Part shown: one piece after another, positions 42,269 to 50,647 of the stretch
How positions within the stretch are numbered: the stretch's first letter is position 1
Layout: each line of letters begins with the position of its first letter
The notes under the pieces: model-generated
The model's input: only the letters and a program-made list of their open reading frames with translations
The model's database searches: none
What the model was told of the DNA's origin: nothing
DNA from: Streptomyces cucumeris
Lineage (GTDB): Bacteria; Actinomycetota; Actinomycetes; Streptomycetales; Streptomycetaceae
DNA: 64,000 nt
NCBI RefSeq assembly: GCF_024295805.1
Contig: NZ_JANCLX010000032.1
Coordinates: 1 to 64,000 of the forward strand
Direction of reading: 5' to 3'
Position numbers and translations under genes: made by a program

Positions 42269-42841
42269 ATGGCAGTCACCAGGTGGTTCTTCGAGCCCGG
42301 TCATACGGGCGCCGAATTCACCGCACGCCACATGATGGTCACGTATGTGCGCGGGCAGCTCAAGAACATCGAGGGGTTCCTGGAGGTGGACCCGGAGAAG
42401 CCGGAGAACGCCCGGGTGGGGGCGACGATCGACGCCACCGAGGTGTACACCGGCCAGCCGCAGCGCGACGCGCATCTGCGCAGCGCGGACTTCTTCGACG
42501 TCGAGAACCATCCGACGTGGACCTACTCGGGTACCGGTGTCACCCAGCTCAGCGAGACCGAGTTCGATGTGGACGGGGAGCTCACCGTGCGCGGGGTCAC
42601 CCGTCCCGTACCGCTGCGGGTGACCTATCTGGGGCAGTGGGACACGCCCTGGTGGGAAGGGGACCAGGACCTCGGACCGCGGCGCCGCGCGGGCTTCGTC
42701 GCCACCGCCCGGATCAACCGGCAGGACTTCGGCGTGTCCTGGAACGACACCGTGGACCGCGGCGGTGTGGTGGTCAGCGACATGGTCGACCTCACGATCG
42801 ACATCGAGGCGGTGCTCGATCCCGCGGGCCCCCGGGGCTGA
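42269..42841 (+). CDS. YceI-family lipid-binding protein
   Basis: A 190-residue cytoplasmic-looking YceI lipocalin-fold protein. WFFEPGHTGAEFTARHMMVTYVRG, DAHLRSADFFDVENHPTWTY and DFGVSWNDTVDRGG are typical; the fold binds polyisoprenoids or other amphiphiles. No signal peptide. ATG 42269 with AGGAAG seven bases upstream; an in-frame GTG at 42263 is less favourable. Divergent from the protease partner gene. Confidence 0.92.
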   Translation: MAVTRWFFEPGHTGAEFTARHMMVTYVRGQLKNIEGFLEVDPEKPENARVGATIDATEVYTGQPQRDAHLRSADFFDVENHPTWTYSGTGVTQLSETEFDVDGELTVRGVTRPVPLRVTYLGQWDTPWWEGDQDLGPRRRAGFVATARINRQDFGVSWNDTVDRGGVVVSDMVDLTIDIEAVLDPAGPRG

Positions 42842-42870
42842 GGGCGGCGACGAGGCGGGATCCCCGGCGG

Positions 42871-43932
42871 TCAGTCTCCACCGGCCGTACGGCGGGCGGC
42901 GGTGCGACGCGGCGCCTTGCGGGTCCGCGTCCATTCCAGGAGCTGCCGTTCGGTCCAGGTGGTGATGACACGTTCCGCGGGCACCTCGCACTCCACCGCG
43001 CGGATGCATCCGTTGATCTGCCAGTCGAGCTGGCCGGGCGCGTGGGCGTCGGTGTCGATGGAGAAGAAGGTGCCCGCCGCGACGGCTTCACGGAGCAGCC
43101 GTCGCGGCGGATCCAGCCGTTCGGGGCGGCAGTTGATCTCCACGGCGGTGCCCGACTCCGCGCAGGCGCCGAAGACCTCGGCCGGATCGAACACGGACTC
43201 CGGACGTTTGCCGTCGAGCAGCCGTCCGGTGCAGTGGCCCAGCACGTCGACATGCGGATTGCGGACCGCGGCCACCATCCGGCGGGTCATGGGCAGGGCG
43301 TCCATCCGCAGCTTGGAGTGGACCGAGGCGACGACCACGTCCAGCCGCCCGAGCAGGTCCGGCTCCTGGTCGAGGGAGCCGTCCGGGAGGATGTCGACCT
43401 CGATACCGGTGAGCAGCCGGAACGGGGCCAGGCTCGTGCGCAGCCCGTCCACCACGTCGAGCTGTGCGCGCAGCCGCTCCGCCGACAGGCCGCCCGCCAC
43501 CGTCAGCCGGGGTGAGTGGTCGGTCAGCACCGCCCACTCATGGCCGAGGCGCGCCGCCGTACGCGCCATCAGCTCGATCGGGGAGCCGCCGTCGGACCAG
43601 TCGGAGTGGAGGTGGCAGTCACCGCGCAGCGCGGCGCGCAACGCGGCCGCCGCCGGGTCGGGCTCCCGGGCGTTCTCCTCGTCCTCGGCCTCCAGGCCGG
43701 CCAGGTACGCCGGGACCTCGCCACGCACCGCTTCCCGCACCACCTGCGAGGTCTTGGGGCCGATCCCCTTGAGCGAGGTGAGGGTGTTCGCCCCGGCCCT
43801 GCGCCGAACCTCCTCCGGGGACAGCTCGGACAGCAGGGCCTCGGCGGTGCGGAACGCGCGTACGCGGTAGGTGGGCGCCTGGGCGCGTTCCAGCAGGAAC
43901 GCGATGCGGTCCAGGGCGGTCAGCGGATCCAT
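42871..43932 (-). CDS. PHP-domain phosphoesterase with HhH N-terminus
   Basis: A 353-residue protein like the C-terminal half of bacterial PolX without the polymerase. The first 80 residues hold a helix-hairpin-helix unit (LTSLKGIGPKTSQVV); the PHP domain follows with metal-binding GDCHLHSDWSDGG, LTDHSPRL, GIEVDIL, VHSKLRM, LGHCTG and TDAHAP. All canonical PHP ligands seem present, so a phosphoesterase or nuclease activity is likely. Terminal Arg/Lys-rich tail. Confidence 0.9.
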   Translation of the reverse strand: MDPLTALDRIAFLLERAQAPTYRVRAFRTAEALLSELSPEEVRRRAGANTLTSLKGIGPKTSQVVREAVRGEVPAYLAGLEAEDEENAREPDPAAAALRAALRGDCHLHSDWSDGGSPIELMARTAARLGHEWAVLTDHSPRLTVAGGLSAERLRAQLDVVDGLRTSLAPFRLLTGIEVDILPDGSLDQEPDLLGRLDVVVASVHSKLRMDALPMTRRMVAAVRNPHVDVLGHCTGRLLDGKRPESVFDPAEVFGACAESGTAVEINCRPERLDPPRRLLREAVAAGTFFSIDTDAHAPGQLDWQINGCIRAVECEVPAERVITTWTERQLLEWTRTRKAPRRTAARRTAGGD

Positions 43933-43991
43933 CGCACTCCCCTTCCGGCCGTCGCGTGTTCGCTGCCCTTCTCCACCGTCACCGGTTCCGC

Positions 43992-46337
43992 TCAGGACCG
44001 GCGGTCGGGCCGGCGGCCGGGGGGCTGGCGGGGTTCGGGGCGGGCGGTGTGCTCGGGGATCTCACAGGTCTTGGGCGACTTGTCGGAGACGGTGATGGCC
44101 TCGCCGTAGTGCCGGATCTCCAGCGGGGCGCCCTCGACGAGGGAGTAGGTGACGGAGGTGGTGGTGATCTCCACCCTCAGCCGCCGTCGCAGCACTTGCA
44201 CGGTGAAGGCGAGACGGGCCAGCTTCTCCGGCAGTTTGGGCGCGAACTCAAGGCTGCCCGCGATGTGGCGCATCCCGCCGAACCCGGCGACCAGGGCGAT
44301 CCAGGTGCCCGCGAGCGAGGCGATGTGCAGTCCGTCGCGGGTGTTGTGCTCCAGGTCCTTCAGATCCATCAGCGCCGCCTCGCCCAAGTAGTCGTAGGCC
44401 AGGCGCAGATGGCCCACCTCGGCCGCGATGACGGCCTGGCAGCAGGCGGACAGCGAGGAGTCGCGGACGGTCAGCGGCTCGTAGTAGGCGAAGTTGCGGG
44501 CCTTCTGCTCCTCGGTGAAGCACTCGCCGCGCAGATACATCGCCAGCACCAGGTCGGCCTGTTTGACCACCTGTCTGCGGTAGAGCTCGAAGTAGGGGAA
44601 GTGGAGCATCAACGGGTAGTCGTCGGGGCGGGTGTTGTGGAAGTCCCACTCCTGGTGGCCGGTGAATCCGGTGTGCTGTTCATGCACACCGAGGGTCTTG
44701 TTGTAGGGGATGGTGATGGACTCGGCGGCGTCCCGCCAGGCGGCGGCCTCCTCGTCGTCGACGCCCAGCTCCGCACCCTTGGCGGGGTGGCGCTCCACCA
44801 CGTCCGCCGCGGCCCGCAGGTTCGACTGGGCCATGAGGTTGGTGTAGACGTTGTCGTCGCCGAGGGCGCTGTACTCGTCGGGGCCGGTCACCCCGTCGAT
44901 ATGGAAGCGGCCGTGGTGGTCGTGGTGGCCCAGCGAGCGCCACAGCCGGGCGGTCTCCACCAGCAGCTCCACACCGGTCTCCCGTTCGAACTCCTCGTCG
45001 CCGGTGGCGGCCACGTAGCGCACCACGGCGTCGGCGACATCGGCGTTGACGTGGAAGGCCGCCGTACCGGCGGGCCAGTAGGCGGAGCATTCGGAGCCGT
45101 CGATGGTGCGCCAGGGGAAGGCGGCACCGGTGTGGCCGAGCTGACGGGCCCGGTCACGGGCCGCGGTCAGGGTGGACTGGCGCCAGCGCAGCGCCTCCGC
45201 CACGGACTCGGGGAAGGTGTAGGTGAGCAGGGGCAGTACGAAGGTGTCGGTGTCCCAGAAGGAGTGTCCGTCGTAGCCGGAACCGGTCAGGCCCTTGGCG
45301 GGGATGGCGCGTTCCTCGGCGCGGGCGCCCGCCTGGAGGACGTGGAAGAGGGCGAAGCGGACCGCCTGCTGGATCTCGGCGTCGCCCTCGACCTCCACGT
45401 CGGCGCGGTCCCAGAAGTCCTCCAGCCAGGCGCGCTGCTGTCGGACCAGTCCGTCCCAGCCGGTGCTGATGGCCCCGGCCAGGGCCGCTTCGACCTGGTC
45501 GCGTACGGCGGGCAGGGAGCGCACGCTCGACCAGCCGTAGGCGACCAGTTTCTCCAGCCGCAGGACCTCGCCGGGTTCGAGGACCGAGGTCACCGTCAGC
45601 CGGGCCACGTCGTCGCTGCTCTCGCTGGAGTGGCGGGTCGGCGCCGGACCGGTGATCAGGTGGTCGGCGGCGGCCGCGACCCGCAGCCGGCTGGCGTCGG
45701 TGCAGTGGATCAGCCGGAGCTTCCGGTCGTTGGCGGCGTGTTCCTCGGGCAGCAGCGGGGACTCCAGCGCCTGGGCCACCCGGGGGTCGCCCGCATGACT
45801 GGGCAGCTGTTCATTGGCGACCAGCTCGGACTGGACGACCACACGGACCCGGGCGTCCAGCGCCTCCACCTCGTAGGCGACGGCGGCGATGGCCCGCTGG
45901 GTGAGGGAGACCAGCCGGGTGGAGCGCACCCGGACACCGGTGCCGGAGGGCGAGCTCCACTCGCACTCGCGGTGCAGCACCCCGCCGCGCAGATCGAGGA
46001 CGCGTTCGTGGGAGCGCAGCCGTCCGTAGCGCAGGTCGAAGGGCTCGTCGTCCACCAGCAACCGGATGATCTTGCCGTTGGTGATGTTGATCATGGTCTG
46101 GCCGGCCTCGGGGTAGCCGTATCCGGCCTCGGCGTAGGGCAGCGGACGCCGCTCGTACACCCCGTTGAGGTAGGAGCCGGGCAGTCCGTGGGGTTCGCCC
46201 TCGTCGAGGTTGGCGCGCCAGCCGACGTGCCCGTTGGACAGCGCGAAGAGCGATTCGCTCTGCGGCAGCACATCCAGGTGCAGCTCGGTCTCGCGCATCA
46301 GCCAGGGATCGACGGCGTACGAGGAGTCGGTGATCAC
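43992..46337 (-). CDS. Glycoside hydrolase family 65 disaccharide phosphorylase
   Basis: A 781-residue enzyme that splits an alpha-glucosidic disaccharide (maltose, trehalose, kojibiose or nigerose) with phosphate to beta-glucose 1-phosphate. GHSFWDTDTFVLPLL and GVTGPDEYSALGDDNVYTN (general acid Glu near residue 487) and the phosphate loop LGEAALMDLKDLEHNTRDGLHIASLAGTW are GH65 hallmarks. Length is typical. The GTG start overlaps the HAD stop by four bases, so the two are coupled. Which disaccharide is used cannot be read. Confidence 0.94.
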   Translation of the reverse strand: MITDSSYAVDPWLMRETELHLDVLPQSESLFALSNGHVGWRANLDEGEPHGLPGSYLNGVYERRPLPYAEAGYGYPEAGQTMINITNGKIIRLLVDDEPFDLRYGRLRSHERVLDLRGGVLHRECEWSSPSGTGVRVRSTRLVSLTQRAIAAVAYEVEALDARVRVVVQSELVANEQLPSHAGDPRVAQALESPLLPEEHAANDRKLRLIHCTDASRLRVAAAADHLITGPAPTRHSSESSDDVARLTVTSVLEPGEVLRLEKLVAYGWSSVRSLPAVRDQVEAALAGAISTGWDGLVRQQRAWLEDFWDRADVEVEGDAEIQQAVRFALFHVLQAGARAEERAIPAKGLTGSGYDGHSFWDTDTFVLPLLTYTFPESVAEALRWRQSTLTAARDRARQLGHTGAAFPWRTIDGSECSAYWPAGTAAFHVNADVADAVVRYVAATGDEEFERETGVELLVETARLWRSLGHHDHHGRFHIDGVTGPDEYSALGDDNVYTNLMAQSNLRAAADVVERHPAKGAELGVDDEEAAAWRDAAESITIPYNKTLGVHEQHTGFTGHQEWDFHNTRPDDYPLMLHFPYFELYRRQVVKQADLVLAMYLRGECFTEEQKARNFAYYEPLTVRDSSLSACCQAVIAAEVGHLRLAYDYLGEAALMDLKDLEHNTRDGLHIASLAGTWIALVAGFGGMRHIAGSLEFAPKLPEKLARLAFTVQVLRRRLRVEITTTSVTYSLVEGAPLEIRHYGEAITVSDKSPKTCEIPEHTARPEPRQPPGRRPDRRS

Positions 46338-47080
46338 GAGGCGTCCCCCTCCAGCAGTTCTGCGAGGTCCTGGACCACGATGTCAGCGCCGTGGCGGCGC
46401 AGCGCGTCGGCCTGACCCACCCGGTCCACGCCGATCACCTGGCCGAACCGGCCTGCGCGCCCGGCTTCCATGCCCGCGAGCGCGTCCTCGAAGACGGCGG
46501 CCGCGCCGGGGACGGTGTCCAGTTCACGGGCGGCCTCGAGGAAGGTGTCGGGATGGGGTTTGCCCGGCAGCGCGCGCTCGGCGGCGACCACTCCGTCGAT
46601 CCGCACCTCGAAGAGGTGCTCGATCCCGGCGGCGATCAGTACGTCGCGGCAGTTGGCGCTGGAGGAGACCACCGCGGTGCGCAGCCCGGCGTCACGCACC
46701 GCCTCGGCGAACCGCACCGAACCGGGATACGCCTCGACGCCTTCTTCCCGGATCCTGGCCAGGACCAGGATGTTCTTGCGGTTGCCGAGACCGTTCACGG
46801 TGTCCCGGTCCGGCGGGTCGTCCGGGGCGCCCTCGGGGAGATCGATGCCCCGGGAGGCCAGGAAGGTGCGGACACCGTCGGCGCGCGGACGGCCGTCCAC
46901 GTACTCGTCGTAGTCGGCCGCCCGGTCGAAGGGGCGGAAGGAGGGGCCGTCGCGGCGCTCCAGGAAGGCGTCGAACATCTGCTTCCACGCCGCCGCGTGC
47001 ACCACGGCGGTCCGGGTCAGCACCCCGTCGAGATCGAACAGGCAGGCCCGGATGCCCGTCGGGAGGCAGGGCTTTGTCAT
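46334..47080 (-). CDS. HAD-family beta-phosphoglucomutase
   Basis: A 248-residue HAD enzyme. ACLFDLDGVLTRT holds the nucleophile and acid/base Asp pair, KQMFDAFLERR the cap, VVSSSANCRDVL motif II and EDALAGMEAG motif IV. Coupled to GH65 by an overlapping stop/start, it would convert the beta-glucose 1-phosphate product to glucose 6-phosphate. First gene of this two-gene operon; a control sequence was not identified. Confidence 0.92.
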   Translation of the reverse strand: MTKPCLPTGIRACLFDLDGVLTRTAVVHAAAWKQMFDAFLERRDGPSFRPFDRAADYDEYVDGRPRADGVRTFLASRGIDLPEGAPDDPPDRDTVNGLGNRKNILVLARIREEGVEAYPGSVRFAEAVRDAGLRTAVVSSSANCRDVLIAAGIEHLFEVRIDGVVAAERALPGKPHPDTFLEAARELDTVPGAAAVFEDALAGMEAGRAGRFGQVIGVDRVGQADALRRHGADIVVQDLAELLEGDAS

Positions 47081-47324
47081 GACCCCCGAATCCCCCGCGG
47101 GCGCCGGAATATGCGGAGGTGCACACGAATGTACGCACCGTGTGTCCGGTGCCTCCCGGGCTGCCGGGAAACCCCTTCGGCCACCGGTGGTACGCCCCTC
47201 ACCTGCTTGGACGTCGGCGGGTGCCGGTGGCTGGAGGCGGTGACAGCCTGGGCGCACGGCCCACCGTGCTCCGGACAGCGGCCGCAGTCCGCTCGTTCCG
47301 CCGGAGTTCCCGCTGGAGGACACC

Positions 47325-48548
47325 GTGGCCAGTGGCCCGACCCACCGCTCCCCCGCGCGCCGCAGCGCCGTGGTCCGGGCCGCCGTGGCCCTGCTGCTGT
47401 GCTCCGCCGCGGTCCCGGCCTGCGCCTCCACCAGTGAGCACGGACGGGACCGGGAGACGCCCCGGGCCGGCCGCGCCTCACACCCCTCGGCCGCGGCGGA
47501 GAAGGCCGCCCGCGCCAAGCTGTTGCCGGGCATGCCCGCACCGCTGGATCCCCACGACCTCTACGCCGCCGACCGGCCGGGCAGGCTGGCCGAGGCGGTC
47601 AAGCGCTTCCCGTCGCGGGTGTACGTGCCCAACACCCTGTCGGACACCGTGAGTGTCATCGACCCCAAGACCTTCAAGGTGATCCGTACGATCCCGGTGG
47701 GCCACCAGCCGCAGCATGTGGTCCCCTCCTGGGACCTGAAGACGCTGTGGGTCAACAACGACCTGGGCAACACCCTCACCCCGATCGACCCCGCGACCGG
47801 CCGGGCCGGGCGTACGGTGGACGTCCACGACCCGTACAACCTCTACTTCACCCCGGACGGCAAGCACGCGGTGGTGATGGCCTCCAAGGACCGGCAGTTG
47901 GTGTTCCGGGACGCGCACACCATGCGGGTGGTCAAGGCGCTGCCGGTGAGCTGCTACGGCGTCAACCACGCCGACTTCTCCCCCGACGGACGCTACTTCA
48001 TCGTCTCCTGCGAGTTCTCCGGCGAACTGCTGAAGGTGGACACCGCGCGGATGAAGGTGGTCGGACAGCAGCGGCTGCCGGTGGCGGGCGCGATGCCGCA
48101 GGACGTCAAGATCTCACCGGACGGCCGGAAGTGGTACGTGGCCGACATGGTGGCGAACGGGGTGTGGGTGCTCAACGGCGACACCTTCAGCCGTCCGCGG
48201 CTGCTGTCCACCGGCAAGGGCACCCACGGGCTGTACGTCAGCCGGGACTCGCGCAGGATGTACATCTCCAACCGGGGCGAGGGCACCATCTCGGTGCTCT
48301 CCTTCGACTCCGGGAAGCTGGTCGACCGGTGGCGGCTGCCCGGTGGCGGCAGCCCCGACATGGGCGGGCTCTCCGCCGACGGCAAGGTGCTGTGGCTCTC
48401 GGGCCGGTACAACGCCGAGGTGTACGCGATCGACACCCGCACCGGAAAGCTGCGCGCCCGGATCCCGGTCGGGGGCGGCCCGCACGGACTGGCGGTCTAT
48501 CCGCAGCCCGGCCGCTACTCCCTCGGCCACACCGGGATCTTCCGCTGA
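47325..48548 (+). CDS. Secreted beta-propeller lipoprotein (YncE/YVTN type)
   Basis: A 407-residue exported protein. The signal segment AVALLLCSAAVPAC ends at a lipobox Cys (about 33), followed by a Ser/Ala linker and seven YVTN-like blades: RVYVPNTLSDTVSVIDPKT, LWVNNDLGNTLTPIDPAT, HADFSPDGRYFIVSC, KWYVADMVANGVWVLNG, RMYISNRGEGTISVLSF and LWLSGRYNAEVYAID. Ligand or enzymatic role unknown. GTG 47325 with GGAGG six bases upstream. Confidence 0.9.
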   Translation: MASGPTHRSPARRSAVVRAAVALLLCSAAVPACASTSEHGRDRETPRAGRASHPSAAAEKAARAKLLPGMPAPLDPHDLYAADRPGRLAEAVKRFPSRVYVPNTLSDTVSVIDPKTFKVIRTIPVGHQPQHVVPSWDLKTLWVNNDLGNTLTPIDPATGRAGRTVDVHDPYNLYFTPDGKHAVVMASKDRQLVFRDAHTMRVVKALPVSCYGVNHADFSPDGRYFIVSCEFSGELLKVDTARMKVVGQQRLPVAGAMPQDVKISPDGRKWYVADMVANGVWVLNGDTFSRPRLLSTGKGTHGLYVSRDSRRMYISNRGEGTISVLSFDSGKLVDRWRLPGGGSPDMGGLSADGKVLWLSGRYNAEVYAIDTRTGKLRARIPVGGGPHGLAVYPQPGRYSLGHTGIFR

Positions 48549-48549
48549 G

Positions 48550-48579
48550 CCCCGGCCGCCGGACGGCGGCGCGCCGGGG
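48550..48579. terminator. Bidirectional hairpin between convergent genes
   Basis: CCCCGGCCGCC folds onto GGCGGCGCGCCGGGG with a small bulge around GGAC. It lies immediately after the propeller gene stop and the toxin gene stop, so it can end both transcripts. Confidence 0.7.
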
Positions 48580-48957
48580 TCAGATGCGCCAGGAGCGGAT
48601 GCGGCCCGCCGCGTCGAACACATCGGCCTTGCTGGAGAGGATGTCCCGCACCAGGTCGATCAGCGCACCGTACGGCGGGTCGATGCCCTCCCCCGAGGCG
48701 TGCATATAGGCGACCGCGGTGGCGCTGGCGAACCGTGCGTTGCTCGCCGGCAGCGGCCTGAGCGTGGCCAGCGTGTGCAGCAGGGCGGCGGCCCGCCACG
48801 CCGGGTCGGGATCGACGCCCAGCCGGGGCGGATCGACGCGGTGGCGGGCCACGGCGGCGACCAGCCCGGAGAAGTCCGAGATGGCGGGCTGTTCGGGCAG
48901 GACTTCCTCATGCCGCTGGAGCAGCCATGGCACATCGATGTGCAGAAGGGGGGCCAT
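48580..48957 (-). CDS. Fic/Doc-like toxin component with a degenerate Fic motif
   Basis: A 125-residue Doc-like fold. The position of the canonical HPFxxGNxR motif reads RPLPASNAR: the catalytic His is Arg, the Phe is Leu and the glycine is Ser, while Asn and the final Arg remain. Adenylylation or phosphorylation would therefore be unlikely by the known mechanism. It follows the antitoxin gene by three bases on the same strand, the usual toxin-antitoxin order. Similar pairs are common in Streptomyces as I recall, so this may be a family-wide variant. Confidence 0.75.
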   Translation of the reverse strand: MAPLLHIDVPWLLQRHEEVLPEQPAISDFSGLVAAVARHRVDPPRLGVDPDPAWRAAALLHTLATLRPLPASNARFASATAVAYMHASGEGIDPPYGALIDLVRDILSSKADVFDAAGRIRSWRI

Positions 48958-48960
48958 CGG

Positions 48961-49197
48961 TCAGGCGGCCCGTCCCCGGCCGTGTTCATCCTCGGGGAAC
49001 GCGTCGGCGAAGGCGTCGGCGTTGTCCGCGAAGAACCGGCGGAAGACCTCGGCGCCTTCCTGGAGGGCTCGGTGCCGGGCGATGTCGGCCACGGTCGCCT
49101 CCCGGACGAGGGCCTTCATCGTGGTGCCGCGCTCCTTGGCGATCTCGCGGAGGTCCTCAAGTTCCCGATCGCTGAATTCCACGTTGAGAGCTGACAT
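48961..49197 (-). CDS. Antitoxin (ribbon-helix-helix-like)
   Basis: A 78-residue basic/acidic protein. The first 45 residues, NVEFSDRELEDLREIAKERG and TTMKALVREATVADIARHR, have the strand plus two helices of an RHH DNA-binding antitoxin; the acidic tail (ADNADAFADAFPEDEHG) would bind the toxin. ATG 49197. It precedes and is probably translationally coupled to the Fic-like gene, and should autorepress the operon. Confidence 0.75.
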   Translation of the reverse strand: MSALNVEFSDRELEDLREIAKERGTTMKALVREATVADIARHRALQEGAEVFRRFFADNADAFADAFPEDEHGRGRAA

Positions 49198-49347
49198 GGC
49201 GCACACCCTACTTGCCAGGTACCCCGACAGCAATCGCCCCAGCTCACATGATGTTTTTGTAGGTACTTGACAAACTCTTGGGGGGCTTTGACCGGGTCCC
49301 GGCGGAGGTAGCGTTGACGGTCCGCACCGTTCAGAGGAAGAGGGTTC

Positions 49348-50334
49348 ATGGAGCAGCGAGTGTGCGGCCGCACCGGCCGGAAGGTCTCCGTCGTCGGACT
49401 GGGCACCTGGCAGCTGGGCGCCGGCTGGGGCGATGTCACCGAGGCGGACGCGCGATCCGTGCTGGACGCGGCCGTCGAGGCGGGTGTGACGTTCTTCGAC
49501 ACCGCCGATGTGTACGGGGACGGACGCAGCGAGCAGCTCATCGGGCGGTTCCTGCGCGACCGTCCGGACGCCGGGATCTTCGTGGCGACGAAGATGGGGC
49601 GGCGGGCCGACCCACACGTGGAGGAGGCGTACACGCTGGACAACTTCCGCGCGTGGACCGACCGTTCCCGGGCGAACCTCGGGGTGGAGGTCCTCGATCT
49701 GGTGCAGCTCCACTGTCCGCCCACCCCGGTGCACTCCTCCGACGCGGTGTTCGACGCGCTGGACACCCTGGTGGCGGAGGAACGCATCGCGGCGTACGGG
49801 GTGAGCGTGGAGACCTGCGACGAGGCGCTGGCGGCCATCGCCCGGCCGGGTACGGCAAGTGTGCAGATCATCCTCAACCCGTTCCGGCTGAAGCCGCTGG
49901 AGCAGGTGATTCCGGCGGCGCGTGAGGCCGGGGTGGGGATCATCGCCCGGGTGCCGCTGGCGTCCGGTCTGCTGTCCGGGAAGTACACCAGGGACACCGT
50001 GTTCGCCGCCGATGACCACCGTTCGTTCAACCGCCACGGTGAGCAGTTCGACCAGGGCGAGACATTCTCGGGCGTGGACTACGAGGAGGGCGTCGAGGCG
50101 GCCGTCGAGTTCGGGGAGCTGGCTCCCGAGGGGGCCACGGCCGCCCAGACGGCACTGCGCTGGATCGTCCAGCAGCCGGGCGTCACCTCGGTCATCCCGG
50201 GCGCACGCTCTCCGGAGCAGGCGCGGGCCAACGCGCGGGCCGCGGCGCTGCCCCCGCTCCCGCAGACCACGCTGGACGCCGTCGGCGCGCTCTACGACCG
50301 GCGGATCCGCGCCCAGGTGCACCACCGCTGGTGA
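49348..50334 (+). CDS. Aldo/keto reductase
   Basis: A 328-residue NADPH-dependent TIM-barrel reductase. GLGTWQLGAGWGDVTEADA, FFDTADVYGDGRSEQLIG (catalytic Asp and Tyr), KMGRRADPH (Lys) and LVQLHCPPTPVH (His) form the usual tetrad, and VIPGARSPEQARANARAA is the cofactor clamp. Substrate unknown. ATG 49348 with AGAGGAAG upstream; followed by a very stable hairpin. Confidence 0.93.
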   Translation: MEQRVCGRTGRKVSVVGLGTWQLGAGWGDVTEADARSVLDAAVEAGVTFFDTADVYGDGRSEQLIGRFLRDRPDAGIFVATKMGRRADPHVEEAYTLDNFRAWTDRSRANLGVEVLDLVQLHCPPTPVHSSDAVFDALDTLVAEERIAAYGVSVETCDEALAAIARPGTASVQIILNPFRLKPLEQVIPAAREAGVGIIARVPLASGLLSGKYTRDTVFAADDHRSFNRHGEQFDQGETFSGVDYEEGVEAAVEFGELAPEGATAAQTALRWIVQQPGVTSVIPGARSPEQARANARAAALPPLPQTTLDAVGALYDRRIRAQVHHRW

Positions 50335-50341
50335 GGGACAC

Positions 50342-50379
50342 CCCGCGCGCGGACACACCGGATGGCGTCCGCGCGCGGG
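50342..50379 (+). terminator. Hairpin with 13-bp perfect arms
   Basis: CCCGCGCGCGGAC pairs with GTCCGCGCGCGGG across 12 bases, beginning eight bases after the reductase stop. Confidence 0.8.
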
Positions 50380-50387
50380 CGATTCCT

Positions 50388-50397
50388 GGGAATTCCC
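50388..50397. promoter_or_regulatory. GGGAATTCCC palindrome
   Basis: Ten-base perfect palindrome upstream of the MMPL operon; it has the GGGA-WW-TCCC core of PAS-LuxR boxes but flanks do not match that consensus fully. Confidence 0.3.
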
Positions 50398-50647
50398 TGT
50401 GAGGACAGAGGGCCACGGAGGTGACCGGGCGCACGGTGACCGGTGAACCGGCGCCCTCCGGCGACGGACCTCTCAGAAAGCTCCCAGGAACTCTCCGGAA
50501 GTGGCCGACGGCGACTGTCAGGCTCCGGGGACAGAGCGGACGACGGGTCCGGCGACGGCACGGCGCCGCGACAGACCCGGACCACGGTCCGGACCGGGCT
50601 CCCGCTCTGCGCCCCGTTGAGCCACGATCCGACCGGGAGCCATCACT

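Larger units (their letters stand above)
50335..50647. other. Intergenic region before the MMPL operon
   Basis: Holds the terminator of the reductase gene (50342-50379), a GGGAATTCCC palindrome (50388-50397) and promoter space for the MMPL operon. No coding sequence is supported. Confidence 0.5.

Noticed and set aside
43956..46415. Plus-strand open frame of 819 codons across the GH65 gene
   Set aside because: It is antisense to GH65, whose catalytic motifs are intact, and no conserved domain can be read from it.
50388..50397. PimM/PAS-LuxR box at GGGAATTCCC
   Set aside because: The core fits but the CTV and BAG flanks do not, so it is recorded only as a palindrome.
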